Source: Haberlea rhodopensis (Eukaryota; Streptophyta; Magnoliopsida; Lamiales; Gesneriaceae). Taken from it: 64,000 nt of DNA. The notes beneath the pieces were generated by a model that worked only from the letters and a program-made list of their open reading frames with translations, made no database searches and was not told where the DNA came from. Position numbers and translations under genes: made by a program. Below are positions 21,588-33,246 of the stretch, piece after piece; the stretch's first letter is position 1, and each line of letters opens with the position of its first letter. Location of the stretch: positions 1,488,001 through 1,552,000 of the forward strand of contig CAJQUN010000143.1 of assembly GCA_907163345.1 (NCBI GenBank), read 5' to 3'.

Positions 21588-21599
21588 GCTCTGATACCA
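21588..21599 (-). promoter_or_regulatory. B2 primer binding site, initiator Met tRNA
   Basis: Minus strand TGGTATCAGAGC, five bases from the LTR. Confidence 0.92.
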
Positions 21600-21784
21600 C
21601 TAAATGTGAGACCCCGTTATCTAATCAAGATACTAAGGTGCAATTAAGAAAACTAATCATTCATGTGTATATATCAGAGTAATAAGTCGTGTTGATTAAC
21701 TCGAGCTTAAGAGATTACAGTACCAAAAGTTTAAAAGGAATTTCACATAATCCTACAAAAGTACTACATTATAGTCTTACTCAA

Positions 21785-21797
21785 CTTCTTATAGAAG
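21785..21797 (-). other. U5 hairpin in B2 LTR
   Basis: CTTCT / AGAAG with a three-base loop, at the place of CTACTC/GAGTAG in A4 and B3. Confidence 0.5.
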
Positions 21798-22637
21798 CTA
21801 TACAAAAGAATTCTCTAACATGCTAATCCTGTAGCACTCCTTACAGCTCAGCATTTCAACCCCGACCCTGGTTCTCATCATCAAAAGCACCTACAAAGAC
21901 AACCCCCATCACATGAGCATATCATAATTCATATTCAACATAATATGAAAGTAAGACGTAAATGCATAATCATAAATACCAAACACTTCCTGTATTCCCA
22001 TCGCATTTACAACGCCTATTGGTTGTCCCTGTACAATAATTCATAATCAAAACAATATATGAACATATGACTTCATAAATAAATGTCATGACATATCATA
22101 ACTTTTTTCTTGAGTCAGTCATCATCAGTTATTTTAATGCTTCTTCGCTTCATAATCTCAAAACAAGCGGTATCTCATCCTCGCTTCTTCATACAAGCGG
22201 TATCTCATCCTCGCATAGTATGGTATACCCCGCCTCCATGTGCAAGCGAGCCTCCCCCCTCCCGCTCCACATATTTAGCGGTAAAGCGTAAGCATTAAAA
22301 TCTTCACTGATCACCCCTGACTCGTGGAATACACCTCTTTTATTCCACATCACAATATGCAATCACAATGCATAATAACATGTATCAAACTCTTAATGCA
22401 TCACATTGCATTCATCATCTGTCAAATAGACAAACATAAAGTACATGTTTCCGTTGGGATGCCCGTACGTCGCTTACGTACCTTTCCAAAATGTGGTGTG
22501 TTGCAGGACTCTATCCCCTGCGCTGTGTAGCTATCTGTGAAGGCTCTACACCAGTGTACAACACAATATTAGATGTCTTATCATAATCCAATACCAAATT
22601 TAGACAAATTCCATATTTTTAAAAAAAATCAGGCACT

Positions 22638-22746
22638 ACCGATCGATCGGCCCTCATCACCGATCGATCGGTGATCACTCCAAATGTAATAAAAAAGCTA
22701 CGGCTTTTGCCGATCGATCGGTGTTCTTTACCGATCGATCGATCGC
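22638..22746. repeat. Palindrome cluster in B2 LTR
   Basis: Four units of the C..G flanked form ACCGATCGATCGGT; the last runs on as CGATCGATCGATCG. Confidence 0.92.
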
Positions 22747-23916
22747 TCTGTTTCAGTGCGATTTTCCAGAATTCTCTAACACTGATTTTCATACCCTTCG
22801 ATCTAGCATGTAAGACATACAACATGCCTAACCCAACATGCTAGCAGCTACAAGACACTACCCTGAGTGTATTCATAACAAATTCATACCCCAAACTCAA
22901 ACCCACATGCATTAAAAATACCCATTTACATCAGTACTCAACCAACCTTTCCAGAAACAGGGTAACATATTTCATTTCCAGATTTCTTGAGCACCTCATT
23001 TCATGCTATTAAAGCTACAACATATAATATAAAACATGCTCGAACAAAAAGCCATGGGCTTTACAAAACTACGTTGCATGTACTCAAATCAAAGGTTTAC
23101 CAAAAACCTAGCTAACATGCATGATAACACCTTCACAACATCACTCGCATCCCATATTTTTCCAGAAAAACAGGGCGTACACCTTACCCAGATTTTCGAA
23201 CACCATATTTTACATGTTTAAATCCTTCACAGTAAAACATATAACATGCTCAAGGAAAAATACTGGAAGCTTCATAACAACACCATGTAAGCATTTAAAT
23301 CGAAGGTTTTAAGAAACCTAAGCTAACATGCCATTTTCACACCACTTAAAAACAAGAACTTAATCAATCTTAAATCAAAAAACAGAGCATGGTTTCTCAC
23401 CCTACTTTGCTCCGATTTTTGAGAGGCTTCCAAGCAATGAAAATGGAAGGGCTCCACACGATTTTGCTCAGCAGATCCTGGAGGTTATTTGGGAGAGAAA
23501 GGTCGAGATTTGGAATGGAGGAGAAGGGTTGAATGATTGTGCAGAGTGGGGTGGAAAGTCAGCCTTACTCAGCTGATTGGTATGGGTTGGGGGGGGGGGG
23601 GGGTGGTTGGGTGTTGGGTGGTATGATGTGTTATGTTTTGGTCCCGGTATTTAGCACGATGTATTAAAATATCCTCACATGATATTTATAGTATTTTCCC
23701 AATAAAATACTTTAATTCCCATTTAAACATGCTTCACCAAAACAAATAACACACACCCCAAATAAACATGCCACAACCCCAAAATCCCAACATATATCAC
23801 ATGCACCCTGAAATGCCTCTCCCCAATAATATAAATTCAACCCCATGAATTAACACCAAAATCATCATAAATTAAATAAATGATTAAAATCACATAATCA
23901 TTTCGGGGATATCACA

Positions 23917-24067
23917 AGGTGACTCACATCACATGCAGCACTTTGCTCCCTCTATGGCTCAAGAGGTGACTCATATGTGTGTAGCACTTTGCTCCTTTCG
24001 GACTCAAGAGGTGACTCACATCACATGCAGCATTTTGTTCCCTTTTTGGACTCAAGAGGTGACTCAC
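23917..24067 (-). repeat. E LTR tandem array, left part
   Basis: Three units and a partial one of AGGTGACTCACATCACATGC (48-base form) and AGGTGACTCATATGTATGTA (45-base form). The array continues at 54009 across the D1 insertion. Confidence 0.85.
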
Positions 24068-24159
24068 TGATAGTGTTTGTCGCGTACGCCCAAATTAACC
24101 CTCTCAAGAGAATAACAATTATGAATGTAGTAGCGTGAGTAGGGATCGATCTCATGAGG
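24068..24159 (-). repeat. D1 solo LTR, segment 1
   Basis: Reverse of the D LTR end: GTACGCCCAAATTAACCC and GTAGGGATCGATCTC. It is interrupted by C2 at 24160. D1 is flanked by CTCAC at 24063-24067 and 54009-54013, and only one LTR is present, so it is a solo LTR. Confidence 0.88.
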
Positions 24160-24487
24160 TGTGATGTCCTGGGATTATTGGTATTAATCCCGGAGGGTTA
24201 TTAATCTTTAAAAGATTTCTTTATTGTAGCAATTAGGAATTAATTGTGTTTATATGATTCTTACGGTGATAATTAAATATGTGTTGGAATTAATTATGTT
24301 GGTAAAACTGCTTAGTCACATGGTATGGGTGACATGGGGTGCATTTCGGGGTGCATGTTATGCATGTTGGGAAATTAGGGGTGTTTATGGCTTGATGGTG
24401 AAATTGATAATTATTTTCGGAAAAAGCATAGTTCTAATTGGGATTTTGGTGCATTTTGGTAAATGCTTTTAAAATATCATGTCGGGG

Positions 24488-24497
24488 TATTTTATAC
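24488..24497 (+). promoter_or_regulatory. TATA-like core promoter in C2 LTR
   Basis: TATTTTATAC within a module AAATATCATGT-GGGG-TATTTTATACATCATG that recurs with few changes in A4 (59026-59035) and B3 and, in a modified form, in B1. A pyrimidine-rich leader follows. Confidence 0.5.
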
Positions 24498-24942
24498 ATC
24501 ATGCTTGTGTTTTGATGCACATTTAAATCCCATAAGTGGCAAGGGAACCACTTGCATCAGTTTACATCCCATCCACCTCACATCAGCTTTTTGGTCCCTA
24601 CAACCCCCTCCATTCATCCAACAACTTCCATTTTCGTTTCTGAAGCAAGAGAGGAGGAGAGAGCTTTGAAAAAGGGGTCTTTTGGGAGTTCTTGCTAAAA
24701 ACTTAAAGCTCAAGTGGTAAGCTTTCATTATGGTAAAGTCTTGTTGGGTTTTGGTTAAGTTTGTAGCTTGTTTTTGGGGTTAAAAGAGTGGATCTTGGTC
24801 CAACATGTTGTTTATGTTTGGGGGAGGTATTTTAAGGTTGTTTTGTGGTTAAATGTTGAGCATGGTGGTTGATCTTGGTTGTATATGAGTTAAGGTGTTG
24901 TTGGAAGCTCATTCTTGTGGGTTTCTCGCGTTTACAGGGCTG

Positions 24943-25090
24943 CTCGATCGATCCGAAAATATTTTCGATCGATCGAGCATGGCAGAATGTGTTTTGTGGC
25001 TTTGGAACAGTGGACCAATCGATCGGGATTTTGACCGATCGATCGGAGGATGGTTTTCGATCGATCGAAATGAATTATCGATCGATCGAG
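24943..25090. repeat. Palindrome cluster in C2 5' LTR
   Basis: Six units, mostly T..A flanked (TCGATCGATCGA); two in the middle are of CCGATCGATCGG type (one imperfect). Confidence 0.92.
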
Positions 25091-25343
25091 ATGGCCAGTA
25101 TGTTGGTGCCCCTTTTTGTTGTTCTTGGCTCTTTTTTGGGTGTCTTGCATGCTTCGCCCCGGGTTATTTTAAAAGGTTAATTGTCATGGATTCACTATAT
25201 TTTTGGGGTATTATGCATGCTTAGCCGGGAACTTTTATAATTTGGTTATCGTCATGGATTGACGATATGTTTGGGAGTGTTGAACGTGCTTGGGCACGTG
25301 GTTGCATGCTTATGCTTGATTGTGGGTTGTTTATGTGTTTTAG

Positions 25344-25403
25344 CACATGTTTCACGGGGCATGGAACTCAAGCCAGGCTTGACGTGGACTACGGAATTCT
25401 AAG
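25344..25403 (+). other. Candidate leader exon 2 in C2 LTR
   Basis: 60 bases between GTGTTTTAG (acceptor-like) and CTAAG/GTACGTATG (donor-like). Intron 1 would be 24717-25343 and intron 2 25404-26177, ending TTGGGGCAG/GTG. Confidence 0.4.
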
Positions 25404-26712
25404 GTACGTATGAGGTACGAGCATAGTCTATCAACTGTAAAATGCATGGTATGTGATAATTGCATAAATGGATATGGAAATACATGGTATGTGGTATTTG
25501 CATAAATGGATATGGAAATACATGGTATGTGGTATTTGCCATAAATGAATATTGAAATGCATGGTATACGGTACTTGCTATAAATGAATATTGAAATACA
25601 TGGTATACGCTACTTGCCATAAATGGATATTGAAATGCATGGTATACGGTACTTGCTATAACTGGATAGTGAAATGCAGGGTATATGGTAATTGCGATAA
25701 ATGGACATTCGTTGGGAATCATATGGTGCCGCTATTGAGCGAGTAATGATTAGGGATGTTGTCGCCGTTGAGCGACCATCGGATACGCCGCCGCTATTGT
25801 TGAGCGTGCGCGGGGTTTAGAATGCCGCTATTGTGGAGCGAGCAATTAAATAGGAACATGGAATCATTGATTTGATATATGATGATATCTACGATCTTTT
25901 AGATAATGATTTTACCATATTGATTATGGAACTGGCATAATAGAACGGTTTTAGTTAATCTATGTGGTGATTAACTGGCTTTGGGAATTTGATGAGTTTG
26001 GTTATTTTGAGAACAGGGACAACACAGGGGATCCCGGATGAGGGTGATACCATCCATGGAGTATCATTTAAATTATGGCATTTACGTTCTGTAAATTATG
26101 AATTGTAACATTATGATTTTTTGGATTGGTGGTATTGGTATGCTCACCCCGTGTGGGGGCTGTCTCTGTTGGGGCAGGTGTTACAGGTGTAGCAACGGCT
26201 TTGGAGTTGAGCCCGGACTGTTGATTTGAGGTACTTACAGGATCGAGGTACCAGAGCTGGTTGGATGGGCACGTAGATCCCGAGTTGAGATCGAGTTACG
26301 TTTGGGAGGTGCTTCCAGGATCGAAGCGCCAGTAACGGTATCCAGTAGAGTGTTTTATACATTAGATACGCGCATGTTCATTGGGTACTCTTACGTGAGT
26401 ACATTTTACGTGTACATGGAATGTATAAATGGGCTACGGCTCTTCTCTATTCATTTATGGTTTGCATGCAATTAAATATGGAATTGCTAAATGAATAAAG
26501 AGCATGTTAGTGTATTAAAAAGGGTGCATGTTATATGAATAATCTTGGTTGGGGAATTTGAATATTATATGGATTAAATACAAGAAATTTTCTGGATAGC
26601 ACATGGTGTCGCTCTTGCATATGGTTTTCCCCACGATAGTATGATTATATGCACTAATGGTATGGCTTAATAAACTAATAACGGGTTAAGGGCACGGGGG
26701 TCCTTACATTAG

Positions 26713-26724
26713 TGGTATCAGAGC
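26713..26724 (+). promoter_or_regulatory. C2 primer binding site, initiator Met tRNA
   Basis: TGGTATCAGAGC, four bases after the 5' LTR. Confidence 0.93.
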
Positions 26725-26892
26725 AGTGGTTAGCTCTTTGGGGCTGTTGAGGGCCTAGGAACATGTTAATGGGAATGAGAAGCACATACTTATGCATGAT
26801 TGCTTCTGTGTGTTTATGATATGTGTTCATAATTGGAATATGTGTTGCTAACCATGGTGGTTTCAGGGTCTTATGACACATGGATTATGCAT

Positions 26893-27722
26893 TACGGTTG
26901 CATGCACTTCGAAGCGATGATGCCGCTGTTGTGTCGAAGCGATGGTAAATGCCGCTGTCACGTCGAAGCGATGATGCCGCTGTTGTGCCGGAACAATTAT
27001 TGGAACATGGGTTATGCATTACGGTTGCATGCACTTCGAAGCGATGATGCCGCTGTTGTGTCGAAGCGATGGTAAATGTCGCTGTCACGTCGAAGCGATG
27101 ATGCCGCTGTCGTGCTGGAAATATTGTTGGAATATGGGTTATGCATTACGGATGCATACATGGCGTAGCGATGTGAATACTTGCCGCTGTCATATTATAG
27201 CGATGAAGAATATTTGCCGCAAATATGTCAAAGCGAAGGATAATGCCGCTGTCATATTACTATTGCGAGGGATATTATGCCGCTAATATGTCGAAGCGAG
27301 GGGTATTTTCGCTGTCATGCCGGAACGATGGTAAATGCCGCTGTCGTGCTGGAAATATTGTTGGAATATGGGTTATGCATTACGGATGCATACATGGCGT
27401 AGCGATGTGAATACTTGCCGCTGTCATATTATAGCGATGAAGAATATTTGCCGCAAATATGTCAAAGCGAAGGATAATGCCGCTGTCATATTACTATTGC
27501 GAGGGATATTATGCCGCTAATATGTCGAAGCGAGGGGTATTTTCGCTGTCATGCCGGAACGATGGTAAATGCCGCTGTCGTGTCGAAGCGATGGTAAATG
27601 CCGCTGTCACGTCGAAGCGATGGTACCACCCTCATGTCGAAGCGATGATGCCGCTGTCGTGTCGAAGCGATGATACATGCCGCTGTCACGTTGAAGCGAT
27701 GATGCTGCTGTCATGACGTAGC
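26893..27722 (+). repeat. C2 AGCG/CGCT array with nested duplications
   Basis: The array contains a 127-base repeat (26887 and 27014 start with the same ATGCATTACGGTTGCATGC) and a 234-base tandem duplication (27114-27347 and 27348-27581). C1 has single versions of both. Confidence 0.82.
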
Positions 27723-28572
27723 GATGTGATCGGGAACAAAGTACTACATGGGTGTGAGTACCTCTTGAGTCCGCGATTATTCCACCGGGTATTTTATTGG
27801 CGATGGTTCCGCCGGGTATTCTATTGGCGATGGTTCCGCCAAGTATTCTATTGGCGATGGTTCCGTCGGGTATTTTATTGGCGATGATTCCATCGGGTAT
27901 TCTATTGGCGATGGCTCATGCCGCCAGGTATCATATAGCGATGCTACATTCCGCTACATCTATGGCGATGCTTCATATCGCCGGGTATTCTTTGGGCGAT
28001 GTTTTATGCAGCTGACTCCATGGCGAGGGATCATGCCGTTGATTCTATAGCGATGGGTTATACTGCTATGTGCGTAGCACTGGATTATGCCGCCTACGGG
28101 CGATGGGTGCTGCTTGTGTACCGCTGGTGGACGATGGATACAGGTATTCCGCTATCTTGATAGCGATGAGGTATGGCATATTACTTTTGTTATCATTATT
28201 GTGAATATTATGTGTTGTTTTATACCGTCATGTGTTTGACGATGAGATTATGAGTGTCGTGTATCGACGGGTACCGTCATGTGTTTACGATGTTATTTGG
28301 GATGTCTATGTGGACGCGTGGCGTCGTTTTGGTGAATAATACATTCGTGTTTATGTATTTGGTTGTATGGTTTGAGTGCCGATGGTGAGCACATGGTAGA
28401 GTCTGGGTAACTAGTTGACGAGACCTTTTTGCCGAGCAGGTTTGCTCGAGGGGGCATTGGATGCATTGTACCGGTGTATATGCCGCATCATGTTGTGGAG
28501 GTAAATATTTGTCGAGCAATGATACCCTTGGGTATGCTCGTTGGATTGGGTAGGGCCAAGTGATTGGTGATA

Positions 28573-29936
28573 AGAGTAGTCGTTGAGGAAACTACTCGCT
28601 TGTTGTTGTGATGTAGGGTAGACATGGTTACACCCACCCTGAGGGTGTGGAATAAGTCCTAATGGATTAGGATTGCATGGTAGTGTAGCAAGGACACCGG
28701 GTTGTCCGTTATGCTTGGTGTTTTAGAAATATGTTGGGCGATGACCCACAACTCTAATGGTTTGTACGGCATGGTATACCGGGTTAAGACGTGTGTCACG
28801 TTGGTAGTTGGTATAAGCCTATGGGGCCAGCGAATCACTAGCCAGGTATGGTTGCAGTACTTTGGTGGGCTTGTGTTAGCCTTTATGCTGCTCGTTGGAT
28901 TCGAGATGGATGAATCGTATGGCGATACGATGAGGGTTATGATAGACTCTTGTAGTCTCTATGTGGCATGGTGATTGAGGTAGGGAATACCTCACGGAGA
29001 CGTTTATACGTCGAATGTTTTGAGAGACTTGTTATGGGGCAGCTCAATTCTGTTGGGAATGCCAACGTGAGTGTCGACAAGTCGTTGTTAGCTCTGATTG
29101 AGCATCCTTGCATAGAAAATGCGACGGGAGTCACATTTGGAATTGTGGAGTATAGCTAGTGGAGTAACACTGCTATACTGATTTTATCTCCTGGAGAGAT
29201 TTGTATTGTACTGTCATGGAGACAGGTGGTATTGGTTGTGGGTTGATCGTGAATCAACCGGGGTAAGCCCTACTAGTGTCGGGCTATGTGATGGCTTCAT
29301 ACTTCCGGTGAGACTTTTGAGGAGACGTCTCCGGAGTAATGCTCGAGGTTGTGAGGTACTATAGTATTGGTACAGAACATCTTTTGATTGAGTATACATG
29401 ACGTATACGGGTTTCGATTTGGTAATAGATGCTTTGATGCACTATTTTGAACCAATTGCGTATTTCTGGGTTCCAGATATATCTTGCTATGAATATATCC
29501 AATTTCCGAACGGTAGTTCGAAGTTTGAAGGTCATTAGTTCATGACACTTTCCTTGTGAGGAAGGCGGTATTGTTATACCTACCGGTTGAATCTTTTGGG
29601 AGATTCGTTGTTTTGATTCGTGTGGTGTTGATGTTGAAATCACACCCTTTGGTTTTGGTTTGTCAACCGTTATTCTCCGTGTAGTGAGAATAATCGAGGT
29701 TTGGCGGTGGTTTGGAATTCTGGGTATGTTTGGAGATACCCGAGTCTATTGCATTGAGTATGCATTTTGTGTTGGTGCATGGGCATGTATGCCGTGTGTG
29801 TATACGAATGCCAAGTTTATTGTGTTCCTTGTTGAACGTCGAGTTGTATGCTCGGTTTGGTGAATCTCCGGTGGGAGATCGTGGCAATTGAGATTGGTAA
29901 TCTCAATGGCACGATGTATTCTGAGGAATAATCGTG
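28573..29936 (+). other. C2 string of individual hairpins
   Basis: Same hairpins as C1 in the same order. Examples are ATCGTAT/ATACGAT with loop GGCG (28914-28931), and CACGAT-TATTC / GAATA-ATCGTG with loop TGAG and one bulged G (29910-29936). TTATTCTC/GAGAATAA (about 29670-29693) is present here and in C3 but not in C1. Confidence 0.7.
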
Positions 29937-30668
29937 AGGTCCGTTTGACTTCCCTTGTGAGGACTTGTCGTGTTTTGGGACCATGGTAGTTCTTGTTGGA
30001 TAATTCGATAGCCTTCCTGTTTTTTTTTTTTTGGATTGTTAAATCCCACGATAGACGAGGGGTGGCCAGGACTCGGATTTGTTTGGTGTCGTGGTTGACA
30101 CGTGTGTAGGAATGCAATTGTTTGTCTTGCATGTCCCATGTGGAACTTAAGACCTTGTGGGGCCTTGATGGTGTGTCAGGACCAAGATATGATTTCTTGG
30201 AACACACCGGTGTAAACATCCTCGGAGATGTGCTTTGTGTGGATCGATGACCGTGGGTAACCCGATCCGGGTTGCAAGTGGTGCAACTACTCCTTTGGAG
30301 GAGATGGACTGAGAAACAAAAACCGGATTTTCTGTGAGTATACTGTTGTATACTGGTGGTCCCCATCATGACAATGCATGTCAAGCATCGTGGGCAAGTG
30401 ATGAATATCACGGAGTGATATCTATGTCAGAACCAAGGGAGATTTAGTTGATTTGCAGTCGTGGTGGACTGACTTCTAGGACGATTCACATTGAGGTATG
30501 TTGTTATCTTTCGGGTTTGTATTGATTTTGGCGTTTGCTCTATTTTAGAGCTTGATGCGAGATTGGTGTTCTCGTAGTTGATAATTCGATTCTAATGTGG
30601 TCCAGAATCGGGGTTGTGACTTTGTCTTGTTTGTGTAGTCCTGGTGTTACGTGGAGTACACCGGTGCA

Positions 30669-30686
30669 AATTTCGAGGACGAAATT
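30669..30686 (+). other. Hairpin upstream of C2 polypurine tract
   Basis: AATTTCG / CGAAATT with loop AGGA, extendable to eight pairs with the flanking A and T (30668-30687). Relative to A1, the outer G-C pair is A-T here. Confidence 0.72.
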
Positions 30687-30689
30687 TTA

Positions 30690-30704
30690 TTAGTGGGGGA
30701 TAAT
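30690..30704 (+). promoter_or_regulatory. C2 polypurine tract
   Basis: TTAGTGGGGGATAAT directly before the LTR start TGTGATGTCC. Confidence 0.87.
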
Positions 30705-33241
30705 TGTGATGTCCTGGGATTATTGGTATAATCCCGGAGGGTTATTAATCTTTAAAAGATTTCTTTATTGTAGCAATTAGGAATTAATTGTGTTTATATG
30801 ATTCTTACGGTGATAATTAATATATGTGTTGGAATTAATTATGTTGGTAAAACTGCTTAGTAACATGGTATGGGTGACCTAGGGTGCATTTTGGGGTGCA
30901 TGTTATGCATGTTGGGAAATTAGGGGTGTTTATGGCTTGATGGTGAAATTGATAATTATTTTCGGAAAAAGCATAGTTCTAATTGGGATTTTGATGCATT
31001 TTGGCAAATGCTTTTAAAATATAATGTTGGGGTATTTTATACATCATGCTTGTGTTTTGATGCACATTTAAATCCCATAAGTGGCAAGGGAACCACTTGC
31101 ATCACTTTACATCCCACCCACCTCACATCAGCTTTTTGGTCCCTACAACCCCCTCCATTCATCCAACAACTTCCATTTTCGTTTCTGAAGCAAGAGAGGA
31201 GGAGAGAGCTTTGAAAAAGGGGTCTTTTGGGAGTTCTTGCTAAAAACTTAAAGCTCAAGTGGTAAGCTTTCATTATGGTAAAGTCTTGTTGGGTTTTGGT
31301 TGAGTTTGTAGCTTGTTTTTGGGGTTAAAAGAGTGGATCTTGGTCCAACATGTTGTTTATGTTTGGGGGAGGTATTTTAAGGTTGTTTTGTGGTTAAATG
31401 TTGAGCATGGTGGTTGATCTTGGTTGTATATGAGTTAAGGTGTTGTTGGAAGCTCAATCTTGTGGGTTTCTCGCGTTTACAGGGCTGCTCGATCGATCCG
31501 AAAATATTTTCGATTGATCGAGCATGGCAGAATGTGTTTTGTGGCTTTGGAACAGTGGACCGATCGATCGAAGGATGGTTTTCGATCGATCGAAATGAAA
31601 TTTCGATCGATCGAGATGGCCAGTATGTTGGTGCCCCTTTTTGTTGTTCTTGGCTCTTTTTTGGGTGTCTTGCATGCTTTGCCCCGGGTTATTTTAAAAG
31701 GTTAATTGTCATGGATTGACTATATTTTTGGGGTATTATGCATGCTTAGCCGGGAACTTTTATAATTTGGTTATCGTCATGGATTGACGATATGTTTGGG
31801 AGTGTTGAACGTGCTTGGGCACGTGGTTGCATGCTTATGCTTGATTGTGGGTTGTTTATGTGTTTTAGCACATGTTTCACGGGGCATGGAACTCAAGCCA
31901 GGCTTGACGTGGACTACGGAATTCTAAGGTACGTATGACGTACGAGCATAGTCTATTATAATGTTACAACTATAAAATGCATGGTATGTGATAATTGCAT
32001 AAATGGATATGGAAATACATGGTATGTGGTATTTGCATAAATGGATATGGAAATACATGGTATGCGGTATTTGCCATAAATGAATATTGAAATGCATGGT
32101 ATACGGTACTTGCTATAAATGAATATTGAAATGCATGGTATACGGTACTTGCCATAAATGGATATTGAAATGCATGGTATACGGTACTTGCTATAAATGG
32201 ATAGTGAAATGCAGGGTATATGGTAATTGCGATAAATGGACATTCGTTGGGAATCATATGGTGCCGCTATTGAGCGAGTAATGATTAGGGATGTTGTCGC
32301 CGTTGAGCGACCATCGGATACGACGCCGCTATTGTTGAGCGTGCGCGGGGTTTAGAATGCCGCTATTGTGGAGCGAGCAATTAAATAGGAACATGGAATC
32401 ATTGATTTGATATATGTGATATCTACGATCTTTTAGTTAATGATTTTACCATATTGATTATGGAACTGGCATAATAGAACGGTATTAGTTAATCTATGTG
32501 GTGATTAACTGGCTTTGGGAATTTGATGAGTTTGGTTAGTTTGAGAACATGGACAACACAGGGGATCCCGGATGAGGGTGATACCATCCAGGGAGTATCA
32601 TTTAAATTATGGCATTTACGTTCTGTAAATTATGAATTGTAACATTATGATTTTTTGGATTGGTGGTATTGGTATGCTCACCCCGTGTGGGGGCTGTCTC
32701 TGTTGGGGCAGGTGTTACAGGTGTAGCAGCGGCTTGGAGTTGAGCCCGGACTGTTGATTTGAGGTACTTCCAGGAACGAGGTACCAGAGCTGGTTGGATG
32801 GGCACGTAGATCCCGAGTTGAGATCGAGTTACGTTTGGGAGGTGCTTCCAGGATCGAAGCCCCAGTAACGGTATCCAGTAGAGTGTTTTATACATTAGAT
32901 ACGCGCATGTTCATTGGGTACTCTTACGTGAGTACATTTTACGTGTACATGGAATGTATAAATGGGCTACGGCTCTTCTCTATTCATTTATGGTTTGCAT
33001 GCAATTAAATATGGAATTGCTAAATGAATAAAGAGCATGTTAGTGTATTAAAAAGGGTGCATGTTATATGAATAATCTTGGTTGGGAAATTTGAATATTA
33101 TATGGATTAAATACAAGAAATTTTCTGGATAGCACATGGTGTCGCTCTTGCATATGGTTTTCCCCACGATAGTATGATTATATGCACTAATGGTATGGCT
33201 TAATACACTAATAACGGGTTAAGGGCACGGGGGTCCTTACA
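30705..33241 (+). repeat. C2 3' LTR
   Basis: Nearly identical to the 5' LTR by eye. It lacks one palindrome unit of about 20 bases found in the 5' LTR, and reads GTACGTATGACGTAC where the 5' LTR has GTACGTATGAGGTAC. Confidence 0.93.
31488..31615. repeat. Palindrome cluster in C2 3' LTR
   Basis: Five units; the CCAATCGATCGG unit of the 5' LTR is missing. Confidence 0.92.
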
Positions 33242-33246
33242 TGAGG

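Larger units (their letters stand above)
21057..23916 (-). mobile_element. B2, Tekay-like element, 5' end only
   Basis: Minus-strand copy: 5' LTR (21605-23916), primer site, and the first 0.33 kb of gag before the C1 insertion. The rest is outside the window. It is inserted in the tandem array of E (AGGTG at 23917-23921 is the likely right duplication). Confidence 0.88.
21605..23916 (-). repeat. B2 5' LTR
   Basis: 2.3 kb; plus strand runs TGTGAGACCCCGTTATC to GGGGATATCACA. It has a U5 hairpin (21785-21797), a leader exon with CTAAT branch and GTGTAG acceptor near 22545, a palindrome cluster, and a run of 14 or more G (about 23589-23602). Confidence 0.9.
24160..26708 (+). repeat. C2 5' LTR
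   Basis: TGTGATGTCCTGGG to GGGGGTCCTTACA. TATA-like TATTTTATAC at 24488-24497, C-rich leader, donor-like AAGTG/GTAAGC (24717), palindromes (24943-25090), leader exon (25344-25403), and 37-base ATGGTATGTGGTATTTGC repeats (25434-25700). Confidence 0.93.
26709..30704 (+). other. C2 interior, non-coding hairpin-rich
   Basis: Same layout as the C1 interior but complete at its 3' end: AGCG/CGCT arrays (26893-27722), GGCG/CGCC array (27780-28165), then single hairpins (28573-29936), and the final AAATTTCG hairpin. No open frame with known similarity on either strand; antisense frames such as 29746-30411 shift relative to C1. Confidence 0.72.
24160..33241 (+). mobile_element. C2, complete non-coding LARD
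   Basis: 9.1 kb element with both LTRs (24160-26708, 30705-33241), an initiator Met primer site, a 4.0 kb non-coding interior and a polypurine tract. It is flanked by TGAGG (24155-24159 and 33242-33246). It lacks gag and pol but keeps every cis signal of A/B elements, so enzymes must come from a relative. It interrupts solo LTR D1. Confidence 0.93.

Noticed and set aside
23589..23602. Long G run in the B2 LTR as a G-quadruplex regulator
   Set aside because: A single homopolymer of uncertain length, absent from the other B LTRs; could be slippage or sequencing error.
30021..30032. T run in C2 interior as a polymerase III terminator
   Set aside because: No A or B box promoter elements recognised upstream; C1 and C3 lack the run.
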